Of a DNA stretch of 64,000 bases, positions 8,431 to 17,064 are shown piece by piece. Source of the stretch: Lysinibacillus sp. SGAir0095 (GTDB taxonomy: Bacteria; Bacillota; Bacilli; Bacillales_A; Planococcaceae); the NCBI RefSeq assembly GCF_005491425.1, contig NZ_CP028083.1, positions 1,636,001 to 1,700,000 on the forward strand, given 5' to 3'. The stretch's first letter is position 1. Each line of letters begins with the position of its first letter. The notes below the pieces were generated by a model, which worked only from the letters and a program-made list of their open reading frames with translations, ran no database searches and had not been told where the DNA came from. Both the position numbers and the translations under genes were made by a program.

Positions 8431-9848
8431 CGTATAATGTAGACTTTGACCTAGCCATCATTGGATGTGGAGCGGCTGGAACAGCGGCTGCACTAGCTGC
8501 TGCTGAAAAAGCAAAGGAACAAAACCAGAACTTAAAGATCGCAATATTAGAAAGAACTGCCTACGAACAACGCGGAGGGAACACAAGATGGACAGCAGCC
8601 TATATGCGTATGGAAAATATCGATCAGCCCGCACCGAATTTTGTAGAAGATATGATGGCATTTTCTGATAACTATGCCGATAGAAGCTATATTGAAACAT
8701 TACACCAAAATGCTGGTGCAACCTTAAGATGGGTGAAAGCAAAAGGGGTAGACTTTGATTATTTACCAACGATGTTTCTAACATCTTCAAAACCACGGTT
8801 ACTTCCTGTTGGTGGGGGACGGGCCATCATTGATACATTGTCTTTACGTGCGCGTGCGCTTGGAGTAGAGATTATTTATAAAGCGACTGCTTGGAATCTC
8901 TCATTAGATGAAAGCGGGGCAGTGAACGGTTTGAAGGTACGTATAAAAGGAGGAGAATCCTTGGAGTTAAAGGTGAAGGCAGTTATCTTGGCTGCTGGTG
9001 GTTTCCAAGGAAGTCATGAAATGATGGCCCAATATATTGGCCGTGACGCCCATAAAATTCCGCCTGTTTGTGAAGGTGGTTATTTTAATAAGGGAGAAGC
9101 AATTCGAATGGCACTATCCTTAGGAGCTAAAGGGGCGGGTCAATGGGATGCATTTCATGCCGAACCGGTTGACCCACGAAGCAAACGTGAGGAAGCAGGC
9201 GTGATGCTCTATCCTTATTTCATCTTAGTAAATCAAGATGGAATGCGTTTTACGGATGAGGGCTATACAACAATCGACGAGCAATACGAAGCAGTAGCTC
9301 GTAAAATTTTCTATGAATGCCCACAACATATTGCCTACATGATTGCTGATCAGAAAATGTATGACATTCCAAACTATACAGAAGCACTTCAAACAGAACA
9401 GCCTCCAATTCTAGCAAACACAATCGAAGAATTAGCTGAAAAATTAAATATGCCAAAAGATAGATTAACGAAAACTGTGAACGATTTTAATAAAGCAATT
9501 CAGCCTGGAAAATTTTTATGGAATAAAAAAGATGATAAGAAAGCACTTGGCATAAAGCCTGAGAAATCAAATTGGGCTATCCCTATTGATCAAGGGCCAT
9601 TTATTGCTTATCCGATTATTTCCTGTAATGTGTTTACAAATGGTGGAATTGCGACAGATACGGATGGTCGTGTGCTTTCAAATGATAATGATCCGATTCC
9701 TGGGCTTTATGCAGCTGGGGAAATGACAGGTCTTTACTACGGTAAATACCCGGGAGGTACGTCTGTGCTCCGAAGCTTAGTTTTTGGTAAGCGCGCTGGA
9801 GAACATGCAATTAGCTATCTATCTTCAATGGAGAAATCTTATTCATAG
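8427..9848 (+). CDS. FAD-dependent dehydrogenase, fumarate reductase / TcuA type (1)
   Basis: A 473-residue flavoprotein of the fumarate reductase/3-ketosteroid dehydrogenase superfamily, closest in style to tricarballylate dehydrogenase TcuA. The FAD-binding GCGAAG motif is at residues 13-18. RGGNTRW follows, the substrate-binding cap is in the middle, and the C-terminal FAD segment is GLYAAGEMTGLYYGKYPGGTS. No signal peptide is seen, so it is cytoplasmic. It overlaps the preceding lyase by 4 nt (ATGA). Family members introduce or remove a C=C bond next to a carbonyl or carboxylate. In this island it may desaturate a ring ketone on the way to a phenol; the substrate is not known. Confidence 0.8.
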   Translation: MTYNVDFDLAIIGCGAAGTAAALAAAEKAKEQNQNLKIAILERTAYEQRGGNTRWTAAYMRMENIDQPAPNFVEDMMAFSDNYADRSYIETLHQNAGATLRWVKAKGVDFDYLPTMFLTSSKPRLLPVGGGRAIIDTLSLRARALGVEIIYKATAWNLSLDESGAVNGLKVRIKGGESLELKVKAVILAAGGFQGSHEMMAQYIGRDAHKIPPVCEGGYFNKGEAIRMALSLGAKGAGQWDAFHAEPVDPRSKREEAGVMLYPYFILVNQDGMRFTDEGYTTIDEQYEAVARKIFYECPQHIAYMIADQKMYDIPNYTEALQTEQPPILANTIEELAEKLNMPKDRLTKTVNDFNKAIQPGKFLWNKKDDKKALGIKPEKSNWAIPIDQGPFIAYPIISCNVFTNGGIATDTDGRVLSNDNDPIPGLYAAGEMTGLYYGKYPGGTSVLRSLVFGKRAGEHAISYLSSMEKSYS

Positions 9849-9865
9849 ATAAGGGAGAGTTGCTT

Positions 9866-10594
9866 GTGGAGTTAAAGGGAAAAGTGGCTTTAGTTACTGG
9901 TGGAGGAAGAGGGATTGGTCGTGAAACCTGCCTATTATTAGCCTCATATGGAGCAGATGTTGCTGTTTGTGCTCGCAGTCAAGCTGAATGTGAGGAAGTA
10001 GTACAAACAATTAAAACACAATATGGTACTAATGCAATTTCTGTTATCTGTGATGTAGGAAATCTGGATGAAGTAAAGAAGTGTGTAGCAAAGACAATTA
10101 GTGAATTAGGTCAGATTGATATTTTAATTAATAATGCAGGGGTTATGAGCTTAAAGCCTTTTGTTGAGACATCAGTTGAAGAATGGCAATGGGTTCAAGA
10201 TATTAATGTAAATGGTGCTTTTTACTTATGCAAAGAGGTCATTCCGGAAATGATTACAAGAAAAGATGGAATCATTATTAATATTGCTTCGATTTGGGGG
10301 ACAAAAGGAGGCCCAAATCGCAGTGCTTATATTACATCAAAACATGCGATTATTGGATTTACAAAAGCACTCGGTGAAGAAATGAAACCTTATGGAATTC
10401 GAGTAAATGCTGTTTCTCCAGGACCGGTAGATACTAAAATGATGACCGATATTGCACCTGATTATGATAAATCTGCTTGGCTTAAACCAATTGATATTGC
10501 AAATGTCATCGTTGACTTAGCACTGCCAAAATCAGTAGCTGTTACGGCTACGACCATTGAAGCCTTCGGAAAAGGCCAGCCAGTATCCAATTAA
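9866..10594 (+). CDS. short-chain dehydrogenase/reductase (SDR) 3
   Basis: A 242-residue classical SDR with GGGRGIG (residues 12-18), NNAG (89-92) and the catalytic set Ser142, Tyr155, Lys159. Arg37 in CARSQ suggests NADP(H). I place the start at GTG 9866, about 9 nt after AAGGGA (9851-9856); the in-frame TTG at 9860 is too close to that site. It resembles 3-oxoacyl-ACP-reductase-like SDRs but lies in a catabolic operon between two flavoproteins, so it likely acts on a ring alcohol or ketone of the substrate. Confidence 0.82.
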   Translation: MELKGKVALVTGGGRGIGRETCLLLASYGADVAVCARSQAECEEVVQTIKTQYGTNAISVICDVGNLDEVKKCVAKTISELGQIDILINNAGVMSLKPFVETSVEEWQWVQDINVNGAFYLCKEVIPEMITRKDGIIINIASIWGTKGGPNRSAYITSKHAIIGFTKALGEEMKPYGIRVNAVSPGPVDTKMMTDIAPDYDKSAWLKPIDIANVIVDLALPKSVAVTATTIEAFGKGQPVSN

Positions 10595-10618
10595 AAACAA
10601 AAAGGGGTAATGAAAAAA

Positions 10619-11056
10619 ATGACGGAATTTGTTACAGCGATCGAATCAAAAAATATAAGCTTAGAATTTGCCAATAAATTATTAGAAGCAGCAGTAAAAA
10701 AGGGCAAAGAGCTGGGTATTCCTTTTAGCATTGCTATTGTTGATAAAGTCGGAAACCTAAAAACATTTGCTGCAATGGATGGTGCTCCGGTACTCTCCTT
10801 GGATATTGCCCAAAATAAAGCATTTTCAGCAGCAGCCTATAATCGAGCAACACATGAATGGTATGACCGTTTAAAAGATGATCCACCTCTTTTGCATGGG
10901 ATTGTTCATACAGAACGATTAGTTATTTTCGGTGGCGGCTATCCGATAAAAATCAACGATGAATTAATTGGTGGGATCGGAGTAAGTGGAGGTCATTATT
11001 CTCACGATATGCAAGTATGTGAAGCAGCTCTTGAAGTAGCAAATGAATTTAACTAA
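10619..11056 (+). CDS. GlcG/HbpS-like protein (DUF336 family)
   Basis: A 145-residue protein of the GlcG/HbpS (former DUF336) family, with the typical alpha-beta fold features: a long helix at residues ~14-32, FSIAIVDKVGNL, FSAAAYNRAT and the glycine-rich GGIGVSGG near the end. Some members bind heme or its degradation products, and others sit in catabolic operons without a proven role. ATG 10619 is preferred, 11 nt after AAAGGGG (10601-10607); the ATG at 10610 is only 2 nt from that site. No signal peptide is visible. Its role here is unknown. Confidence 0.75.
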   Translation: MTEFVTAIESKNISLEFANKLLEAAVKKGKELGIPFSIAIVDKVGNLKTFAAMDGAPVLSLDIAQNKAFSAAAYNRATHEWYDRLKDDPPLLHGIVHTERLVIFGGGYPIKINDELIGGIGVSGGHYSHDMQVCEAALEVANEFN

Positions 11057-11071
11057 AAAGGTTGTGGAACT

Positions 11072-12469
11072 ATGGGGGAGAGTTACAGCGTAATCATTGT
11101 CGGTGCAGGAATGGCTGGTCTTTGTGCTGCACTTGAAGCAGCAAATAGTAATGCAAAAGTATTAGTCCTTGAAAAAGAGGAAGCTATTGGAGGAAGCTCG
11201 TTACTTAGCGGTAGATTTATGGCCTTTGCCGGCACAGATTTACAAAAGAAGTGTAGTTTTGTTGATAACTCTGAGCTTCTTATTGCAGATATGCTTGAAG
11301 TTGGTAAAGGAAAAAATGAAAAGAAACTAGTTGAAGCATATGGTCATCATCAGCTAGAAACCTATCAGTGGCTAGTTGAGAATGGTGTTGAGTTTGATGC
11401 AGTTCGAGCTGCTAGTGGGCATAGTGTACCAAGAGGACATACCATTAAGCCCCTTCAAGCCATTACAACTTTGTACAATCAAGCTCTAAAAACAGGAAAT
11501 GTTACCTTTGAATTAGAAGCTTCGGTTAAAAGATTAAGGAAAAATGCCGATGGCCGAATCTCCGTCGTCATTTATGAAAAGGACGGTCTGGAGTATTTTG
11601 CAAAAGCAGAGCAAGGGGTAATTTTAACCTGTGGAGGTTTTTCAAAAAGTGAGGAAATGCTTGAATCCTTTGCACCACAATTACATGCTGCCTTAAGGAT
11701 TGGTGGAAAAGGGAATGTTGGAGATGGTATTAAGCTTGCCTGGGAGCATGGTGCATGGATAAGAGATTTGCCATATTTACAGGGTACCTATGGCTTCCAC
11801 CCAGCAGCAAATGGTGAAAGAAAATCCCAAGCCCATGCTTTTTATAAGGGTGCAATCATTGTAAACAAGAAGGGTAAAAGATTTGTGAATGAGTCACATT
11901 CTTATAAAATCATCGGCACTGAGGCACTTAAGCAACAAGAAACTGTAAGCTATCAAGTGTGGGATCAGCCCATTATGAATGAAAGTGTTGCAGGTGATGC
12001 ACTTTATGATTTTGAAAACCTTTATTCTCTAGGATTAATTAATCAAGCCGATTCCATAGAAGAATTAGCAGACATTATAAATGTACCTCTAGAAAGCTTT
12101 AAAGAAACCATTGCGAAATATAATGAAGACATTCAAACAGGGGTCGACCAAGATTTTGGACGAACTTCTTTAACACACACGTTTGGAAAGCCAAAACCAA
12201 TTATTCAAGCTCCTTATTATGCGATGGTTACAACTGTTGCAATGTTAGCTACTTATGCTGGGTTAGCAGTAGATGAAAACGCACAAGTGTTAAATCCTTT
12301 TAATGAACCGATTGACGGACTTTATGCAGCTGGTGAGATTGCTGGAGGATTCCACGGTGCTGGTTATATGACTGGAAGCTCTCTTGGAAAAGCTTCTATC
12401 TTCGGCAAAATTGCGGCTAAGAAAGTATTATCTATATCTGTTCCACAAAAAGATAACTTATCAATTTAA
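11072..12469 (+). CDS. FAD-dependent dehydrogenase, fumarate reductase / ketosteroid-dehydrogenase type (2)
   Basis: A 465-residue flavoprotein of the same superfamily as the gene at 8427 but only distantly similar to it. The FAD-binding motif GAGMAG is at residues 11-16, IGGSSLLSG follows, and the C-terminal segment is GLYAAGEIAGGFHGAGYMTGSSLG. Two internal stretches (CGGFSKSEEM and VNESHSYK) are typical of flavocytochrome c/fumarate reductase-like enzymes. It lacks heme-binding CxxCH motifs and a signal peptide. It probably introduces a double bond next to a carbonyl group, working with the other two flavoproteins of the island; the electron acceptor is not evident. Confidence 0.78.
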   Translation: MGESYSVIIVGAGMAGLCAALEAANSNAKVLVLEKEEAIGGSSLLSGRFMAFAGTDLQKKCSFVDNSELLIADMLEVGKGKNEKKLVEAYGHHQLETYQWLVENGVEFDAVRAASGHSVPRGHTIKPLQAITTLYNQALKTGNVTFELEASVKRLRKNADGRISVVIYEKDGLEYFAKAEQGVILTCGGFSKSEEMLESFAPQLHAALRIGGKGNVGDGIKLAWEHGAWIRDLPYLQGTYGFHPAANGERKSQAHAFYKGAIIVNKKGKRFVNESHSYKIIGTEALKQQETVSYQVWDQPIMNESVAGDALYDFENLYSLGLINQADSIEELADIINVPLESFKETIAKYNEDIQTGVDQDFGRTSLTHTFGKPKPIIQAPYYAMVTTVAMLATYAGLAVDENAQVLNPFNEPIDGLYAAGEIAGGFHGAGYMTGSSLGKASIFGKIAAKKVLSISVPQKDNLSI

Positions 12470-12496
12470 GTTATAAGACTAAAAGAGGTGAAAGAG

Positions 12497-13342
12497 ATGA
12501 AAATTTGGCATCAAAGTCTAACCTCCATAGAGAATGTCCCAGCCTATCGGGATGCAGTCACTGCACATATACAAAAAATAGCACGTCCCGATGTCGAGGT
12601 TGTATTACATGGTATGTCAAATGAAACATATCCAACAGAATATCCTGGCCATTTTATCACCTATTCTTATTTGCAAAATTTGCACCGTGAACAATTTATA
12701 CGAAGTGCATTGATAGCAGAAAGTGCAGGGTATGATTGCATGTTTATTGGAACAATTCCTGATGTAGGGCTACTAGAAGCGCGGACACTTGTTGATATTC
12801 CAGTTATTGGGTATGGTCAAGCTTCACTTCATATCGCATCTATGCTAGGAGATCGAATTGGCATAGTTAATTTTTTGGCCCCGCTAGCTGACCAATTAAG
12901 ATACAATGCAGGTCGTTACGGGTTAAGAGAAAAACTCGGACCAATCGTGCAAACGAAAGTAGGGTTTTTTGATATCCTGGAAGGCTTCAATAATCCACAG
13001 CCAATCATTGATTCCTTTGTAGCAACGGCGGAGGAGGCTATAGCACAAGGTGCAGACGTCATTATTCCTGGAGAAGGTCCAATGAATGTATTCCTGGCAA
13101 CCCATGGGGTAACACGAGTAGGGGATGTACCAATTATAGATTCCTTTGCAGCAGGAATCAAAATGTGTGAAGCCTTAACTGACTTAAAGAAAAATTCTGG
13201 TGTAACGATAACTCGAAAAGGCTATTACAATGCCAAACCACCTGAAGATGCTGTCGTAAAACTACGAGAATTCTATAACCATCAAAGCAATATCCATGCT
13301 GGCATGGACTTTGGGTTATCTGTGAAGGCAATGCAAGAATAG
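12497..13342 (+). CDS. Asp/Glu/hydantoin racemase-fold protein lacking both catalytic cysteines
   Basis: A 281-residue protein with the two-lobed fold of the Asp/Glu/hydantoin racemase and maleate isomerase superfamily. In racemases a cysteine ends the strand in each lobe. Here the matching places read FIGTIPDVGL (Thr86 instead of Cys) and IIPGEGPMNV (Glu193 instead of Cys). It is therefore unlikely to racemise by the two-cysteine mechanism and may have another activity. ATG 12497 is 6 nt after AAGAGGTG; the upstream GTG at 12488 lies inside that site. It is the last gene of the dioxygenase 1 operon. Confidence 0.7.
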   Translation: MKIWHQSLTSIENVPAYRDAVTAHIQKIARPDVEVVLHGMSNETYPTEYPGHFITYSYLQNLHREQFIRSALIAESAGYDCMFIGTIPDVGLLEARTLVDIPVIGYGQASLHIASMLGDRIGIVNFLAPLADQLRYNAGRYGLREKLGPIVQTKVGFFDILEGFNNPQPIIDSFVATAEEAIAQGADVIIPGEGPMNVFLATHGVTRVGDVPIIDSFAAGIKMCEALTDLKKNSGVTITRKGYYNAKPPEDAVVKLREFYNHQSNIHAGMDFGLSVKAMQE

Positions 13343-13661
13343 TACTGTTTTTAGGAACGAATATGTTAAAAAGACAAATCAGTTTTTTTCAGCCAGTATT
13401 ATATCTATAGAAAACTAGTTTGCACTAAGGCCAGCGTGTTATGAAAAATCACAAAACAAAAATTAAATAGAATCTATTTTAGTATTTAATGTAATATTAA
13501 TTCTATTTAGCTTGATAGAGGCAACCTATTCTTAGGTTGCCTCGTTATGTTAAATATGATTATTTCTCGAAAACATCTAGTTTTTTCTCGTTAATTATCA
13601 TATTATGTCGTTAAGGTTAATATATATATTTCATAAGGTTTGTATAGAATAGGGGGATTCT
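13343..13661. other. intergenic region before the regulator
   Basis: 319 nt, very AT-rich, with no open reading frame of note. AAATAGAAT around 13465 and ATTCTATTT around 13500 form an inverted pair separated by about 30 nt. A strong hairpin lies at 13518-13543. The regulator's promoter must lie after it, but I see no convincing -35/-10 pair. Confidence 0.5.
13518..13543 (+). terminator. hairpin, probable terminator of dioxygenase 1 operon
   Basis: A perfect 11-bp stem (13518-13528 with 13533-13543) around TTCT. Only a weak T-rich tail follows, so it may also act as an RNA stabiliser. Confidence 0.6.
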
Positions 13662-15500
13662 ATGGTAAATTCAGAGACATCTAATCATTACGAAGACAAA
13701 AAAATATCAACAACCTCCGCAACCTTTGGATTATTAAGAAAAGAGTTAATCAGTAATTTAGGGATGAAGAGAGCCAAGGCCTTTCTATTGAGATATGGCT
13801 GGAATCTAGGTGTAGCCAATGCAAAAGAGGTCTTACGGGAACCCTCGAATTTAGAAGATATGCTAAGTAAAGGTGGTCTTCTGCATTTACAAACTGGGCA
13901 AATTTCTAAAATGGTTTCTGAAAGAACTTTAGAAACCGATGAGAATGGAGAAGTTGTTTATATCTATGCAACGGGGAAATGGATTGATTCCTTTGAAGTA
14001 AAGGAGCATATTAAAAATCATGGTCTTTCAAATTATCCAGTCTGTCATACTCTAGCAGGACTTGGTAGTGGGTTCACTTCGATGATTACGAAAAGGAAGG
14101 TCTTTTTAAAGGAAGTCAAATGTCGTGCTATGGGGCATGATGAGTGCTGCTACGAAATGAGATTAGAAGAAGAGTGGCAGGACGATCCAGATATGCAGGA
14201 AGAAATTCAATTGTACAAGGAAAGCAGCTTCATCGATGAATTGAATTTTACCTATGAGCAATTACTTGATCAAAAGAACTATATTGAAAAGGTATCTACT
14301 TTCCATGATACATTAACCACAAAATTATCAGAGGGACATTCGATTGAAGAGGTCATAAAAACAGTATCCCAAACACTTGATATACCTGTTACTATAGAGG
14401 ATTTAAATTTTCAGGCGAGACTTTATGTAGGAATTGAACAGGATACTTATGAGACATTGAATACAGACTTTTTAAGTTATATTTCAAGAACGCGAAGTGG
14501 AAAAATCCAATCAGCTGCGTATGATAAGACCTTTATTATTCGAGGGAAATTGCACAATCGCCTAGTCACACCAATCGTTGTTCAAAATCAAACGATTGGC
14601 TACATGACCTTTATTTATACTGACAAATCAATCAAACTTGAAAAGGACCTAATGTTTTTACAGCGAGCTGCAAGTTCAGCTGCCATTTATTTTTTAACTG
14701 AAAAGGCAAGTATAAAGGGAGTAGAAAATATAAAGGGGTATTTTTTAGAGCAATTACTATTAAAACAATATTCTTCGGTGTCCAATATCATATATAGAGG
14801 ATATTATATGGGAATTGACCTTAAGGAACCATTTTATATTGCCTCCTTACAATTTTCTTCTGACCAGCGAGATACTAATAATATTGACTTTCATGACCAA
14901 GTGATTCAGTCAATCACAAGATATCTAGATATGCAAAGCTATCAAATTTTGATTACCCAATTTGAAAACCAAATTGTCATGCTGTTACCGAAAGTGAATG
15001 ACTTAAATTTTAAGCTTGAAAATATTTTAAGGCACTTAATTAATCAGTTTCGACAAGTGAATTTCCGTATTGGAATTAGTAATGAAAGTGAATTAATTGA
15101 TAGCATTGCAGAGAATCTAGAAGAATCCCAAATCGTCCTTCGCATTAACAATCAAGATTCAATTGTTTTTTTTGAAGATGCGAACATTATTGGGACATTG
15201 ATCAACTCAAAAAATATGTCCACAATCCGACGTAAGGCACAAAAAGAATTACAGCCAATCTTACAGTTAAAAGAAGTAAAGAGAGACGAACTATTAAAAA
15301 CCATGTACGTGTTTTTAATGAATGGAGGGAATCTGCAGCAATCCATCAGTGATCTTTCTTTATCGATGAGTGGCCTGATGTATCGAATTTCAAAGATTGA
15401 AAAACTACTAAATAAAGAATTGCGAAATCCAATTGCTGCTTATGAATTATTACTGATGTTAGATGCACTCAAAATTTTAGGGGATATTGATGTGTCTTAA
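13662..15500 (+). CDS. aromatic-sensing regulator: XylR_N - V4R - PucR-type HTH
   Basis: A 612-residue regulator. Residues ~15-120 resemble the XylR/DmpR N-terminal sensor. Residues ~125-170 form a V4R domain with Cys128, Cys154, Cys162 and Cys163 (CRAMGHDECCYE), the zinc/aromatic-binding part in DmpR relatives. A helical linker (~190-225) and a GAF-like region (~230-335) follow, then a CdaR/PucR-like middle. The C-terminal ~60 residues are the PucR helix-turn-helix (FLMNGGNLQQSISDLSLSMS ... YRISKIEKLL). No AAA+ or sigma-54 interaction motif is present. It likely activates the island on binding a phenolic or catecholic compound. It is probably monocistronic: ATAGGGGG precedes the ATG and a terminator follows. 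Confidence 0.82.
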   Translation: MVNSETSNHYEDKKISTTSATFGLLRKELISNLGMKRAKAFLLRYGWNLGVANAKEVLREPSNLEDMLSKGGLLHLQTGQISKMVSERTLETDENGEVVYIYATGKWIDSFEVKEHIKNHGLSNYPVCHTLAGLGSGFTSMITKRKVFLKEVKCRAMGHDECCYEMRLEEEWQDDPDMQEEIQLYKESSFIDELNFTYEQLLDQKNYIEKVSTFHDTLTTKLSEGHSIEEVIKTVSQTLDIPVTIEDLNFQARLYVGIEQDTYETLNTDFLSYISRTRSGKIQSAAYDKTFIIRGKLHNRLVTPIVVQNQTIGYMTFIYTDKSIKLEKDLMFLQRAASSAAIYFLTEKASIKGVENIKGYFLEQLLLKQYSSVSNIIYRGYYMGIDLKEPFYIASLQFSSDQRDTNNIDFHDQVIQSITRYLDMQSYQILITQFENQIVMLLPKVNDLNFKLENILRHLINQFRQVNFRIGISNESELIDSIAENLEESQIVLRINNQDSIVFFEDANIIGTLINSKNMSTIRRKAQKELQPILQLKEVKRDELLKTMYVFLMNGGNLQQSISDLSLSMSGLMYRISKIEKLLNKELRNPIAAYELLLMLDALKILGDIDVS

Positions 15501-15548
15501 TGTCAGGTTAGCTTACTAAAAGAATGTGTAAAATATTATTGAAATTAA

Positions 15549-15592
15549 GGGTATTTTATCGGGTGAACTCTGCCAGATAAAATGCCCTTTTC
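15549..15592 (+). terminator. intrinsic terminator after regulator
   Basis: A 12-bp stem (15549-15560 with 15576-15587) with one G-U pair, a 15-nt loop, then a T-rich tail. Confidence 0.85.
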
Positions 15593-15608
15593 TATTTATT
15601 TACCTGAC

Positions 15609-15622
15609 TTAAAACGTTTTCA
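15609..15622 (+). promoter_or_regulatory. CcpA cre-like operator upstream of monooxygenase operon
   Basis: TTAAAACGTTTTCA matches the cre consensus except for position 2. It lies 133 nt upstream of the monooxygenase start and next to the 30-nt motif shared with the dioxygenase 1 promoter region. Confidence 0.5.
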
Positions 15623-15632
15623 CCAATTTTTT

Positions 15633-15662
15633 AAAAACCAACAAAAATTACCGAAAAATGCC
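15633..15662 (+). promoter_or_regulatory. second copy of 30-nt motif shared with 5536-5565
   Basis: It matches the copy upstream of dioxygenase 1 at 23 of 30 positions counted by eye. Its position between a cre-like site and the coding start is compatible with an activator site for the V4R/PucR-type regulator. This is unproven. Confidence 0.3.
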
Positions 15663-15754
15663 TTCACTCTTGAAAGGTTTTTCACCTTACATTCCCTAAC
15701 AAAAATCTATAAATTTGTATTAAGTAAATCATATTCTTAAGAGGGGTGTAGCAT

Positions 15755-16948
15755 ATGGGTCAAGTATTAAAGCAAAAGAATCCAGTGGAAGTAGCCAAAT
15801 CACTTGTTACGAAACTAAAAGAGCGTGCTCAGGAAACAGAGGATATTAGAAGAATTCCCGATGAATCAATTATAGAGCTAAAAGAAGGGGGATTATTTAC
15901 GATGCTGCGTCCTAAACGATATGGCGGCCAGGAGCTTAATTTAAGAACATATAGTGAAGCGGTAGTAGAAATTTCCCGTGGATGTGCTTCTACTGGTTGG
16001 ATTGTTGCACTTTGCGCTATCCGTGAATTAATGGTAGCAGAGTCATTCACAGAAAAGGCACACGATGAAATATTTGGAGAACATCCAGAAGAAGTATTGT
16101 TCGCAGGTGTCTATGAACCTAGAAAATGTATTGTGAAAAAAGTTGCTGACGGTTATTTAATTGAAGAAGGAATTTGGATGTTTTGTTCTGGTTCTCTACA
16201 TGCAACTTGGGGCTATTTTGGTTTCCCGATTTATAACGAAGAGGGCGTATTGATTGATCAGAAGCTAATGACCGTACCATTTAAAGAGCTAGAAATTCAT
16301 GATGATTGGCATACGCTGGGTTTAAGAGGAACTGGAAGCAACAGTGTCAAAATGACAAATGTATTTGTACCGGATCATCGAATTACGTCATTTAGCGAGG
16401 CATTAAATGGAAACTTTGAATCAACACATTTACGTGATATTCCACTCTATCATTCTGCATTATTCCCAGGTTTAATTTTATCTCTTGGATTACCTGGTTT
16501 AGGTGTTTTAAAAAATGCGTTGGAGAGTTTCAAAGAATCTCTTCCATTTAGAAGAGCAGCACATATGGGTGTTGAATTTGTCAAAGATGCGGCAAGTACG
16601 CATGCAATTTTAGCTGAAGCTTCCTTAAAAGTTGAAACAGCTGAGCATTATTTCTACGGTTTAGCAGATTTAATCGACGCTTGGGCTAGTAAGAAAAAGT
16701 ATATGGAACGAGAAGCTCGGGTTAAAGCACTTGCTGATATCGGTTATGCCAACAAATTGTTAAAAGAGGCATTGGATTTATTACTTGCAGGTAGCGGTTC
16801 AGGGTTTGTATATGATGGGCATCCAATGCAGCGTACAATTCGTGATTTCTTAACGTTACACTCTCATCGCTCGTTATCCCCAATTATTACTTTGGAAAAC
16901 TATGGTCGTGAGCTATCAGGCTTACAGACGAATGCAATAAGATATTAA
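15755..16948 (+). CDS. group D flavin-dependent monooxygenase (HsaA/HpaH-like oxygenase component)
   Basis: A 397-residue protein with the acyl-CoA-dehydrogenase fold. Its central part, EGIWMFCSGSLHATWG followed by WHTLGLRGTGSNSVKMTNVFVP, is the signature of reduced-flavin-using oxygenases such as HsaA (a steroid seco-phenol hydroxylase) and the C2 component of 4-hydroxyphenylacetate hydroxylase. C-terminal RTIRDFLTLHSHRS also fits. Such enzymes hydroxylate a phenol to a catechol using FMNH2 or FADH2 supplied by a separate flavin reductase. No reductase gene is visible in the window. GAGGGGTGT precedes the ATG. It heads the operon with dioxygenase 2, the hydrolase and flavoprotein 3. Confidence 0.85.
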   Translation: MGQVLKQKNPVEVAKSLVTKLKERAQETEDIRRIPDESIIELKEGGLFTMLRPKRYGGQELNLRTYSEAVVEISRGCASTGWIVALCAIRELMVAESFTEKAHDEIFGEHPEEVLFAGVYEPRKCIVKKVADGYLIEEGIWMFCSGSLHATWGYFGFPIYNEEGVLIDQKLMTVPFKELEIHDDWHTLGLRGTGSNSVKMTNVFVPDHRITSFSEALNGNFESTHLRDIPLYHSALFPGLILSLGLPGLGVLKNALESFKESLPFRRAAHMGVEFVKDAASTHAILAEASLKVETAEHYFYGLADLIDAWASKKKYMEREARVKALADIGYANKLLKEALDLLLAGSGSGFVYDGHPMQRTIRDFLTLHSHRSLSPIITLENYGRELSGLQTNAIRY

Positions 16949-17064
16949 CCAATTTTCTGAATGCGATTACAAAAAATATTAAAGGGATTTTGGCATATTT
17001 CCTTCGTCCCTTTTTATTTTGCTTTGAACTTAATTCATCGATTCAATAATGCGGGGGTATCTTT

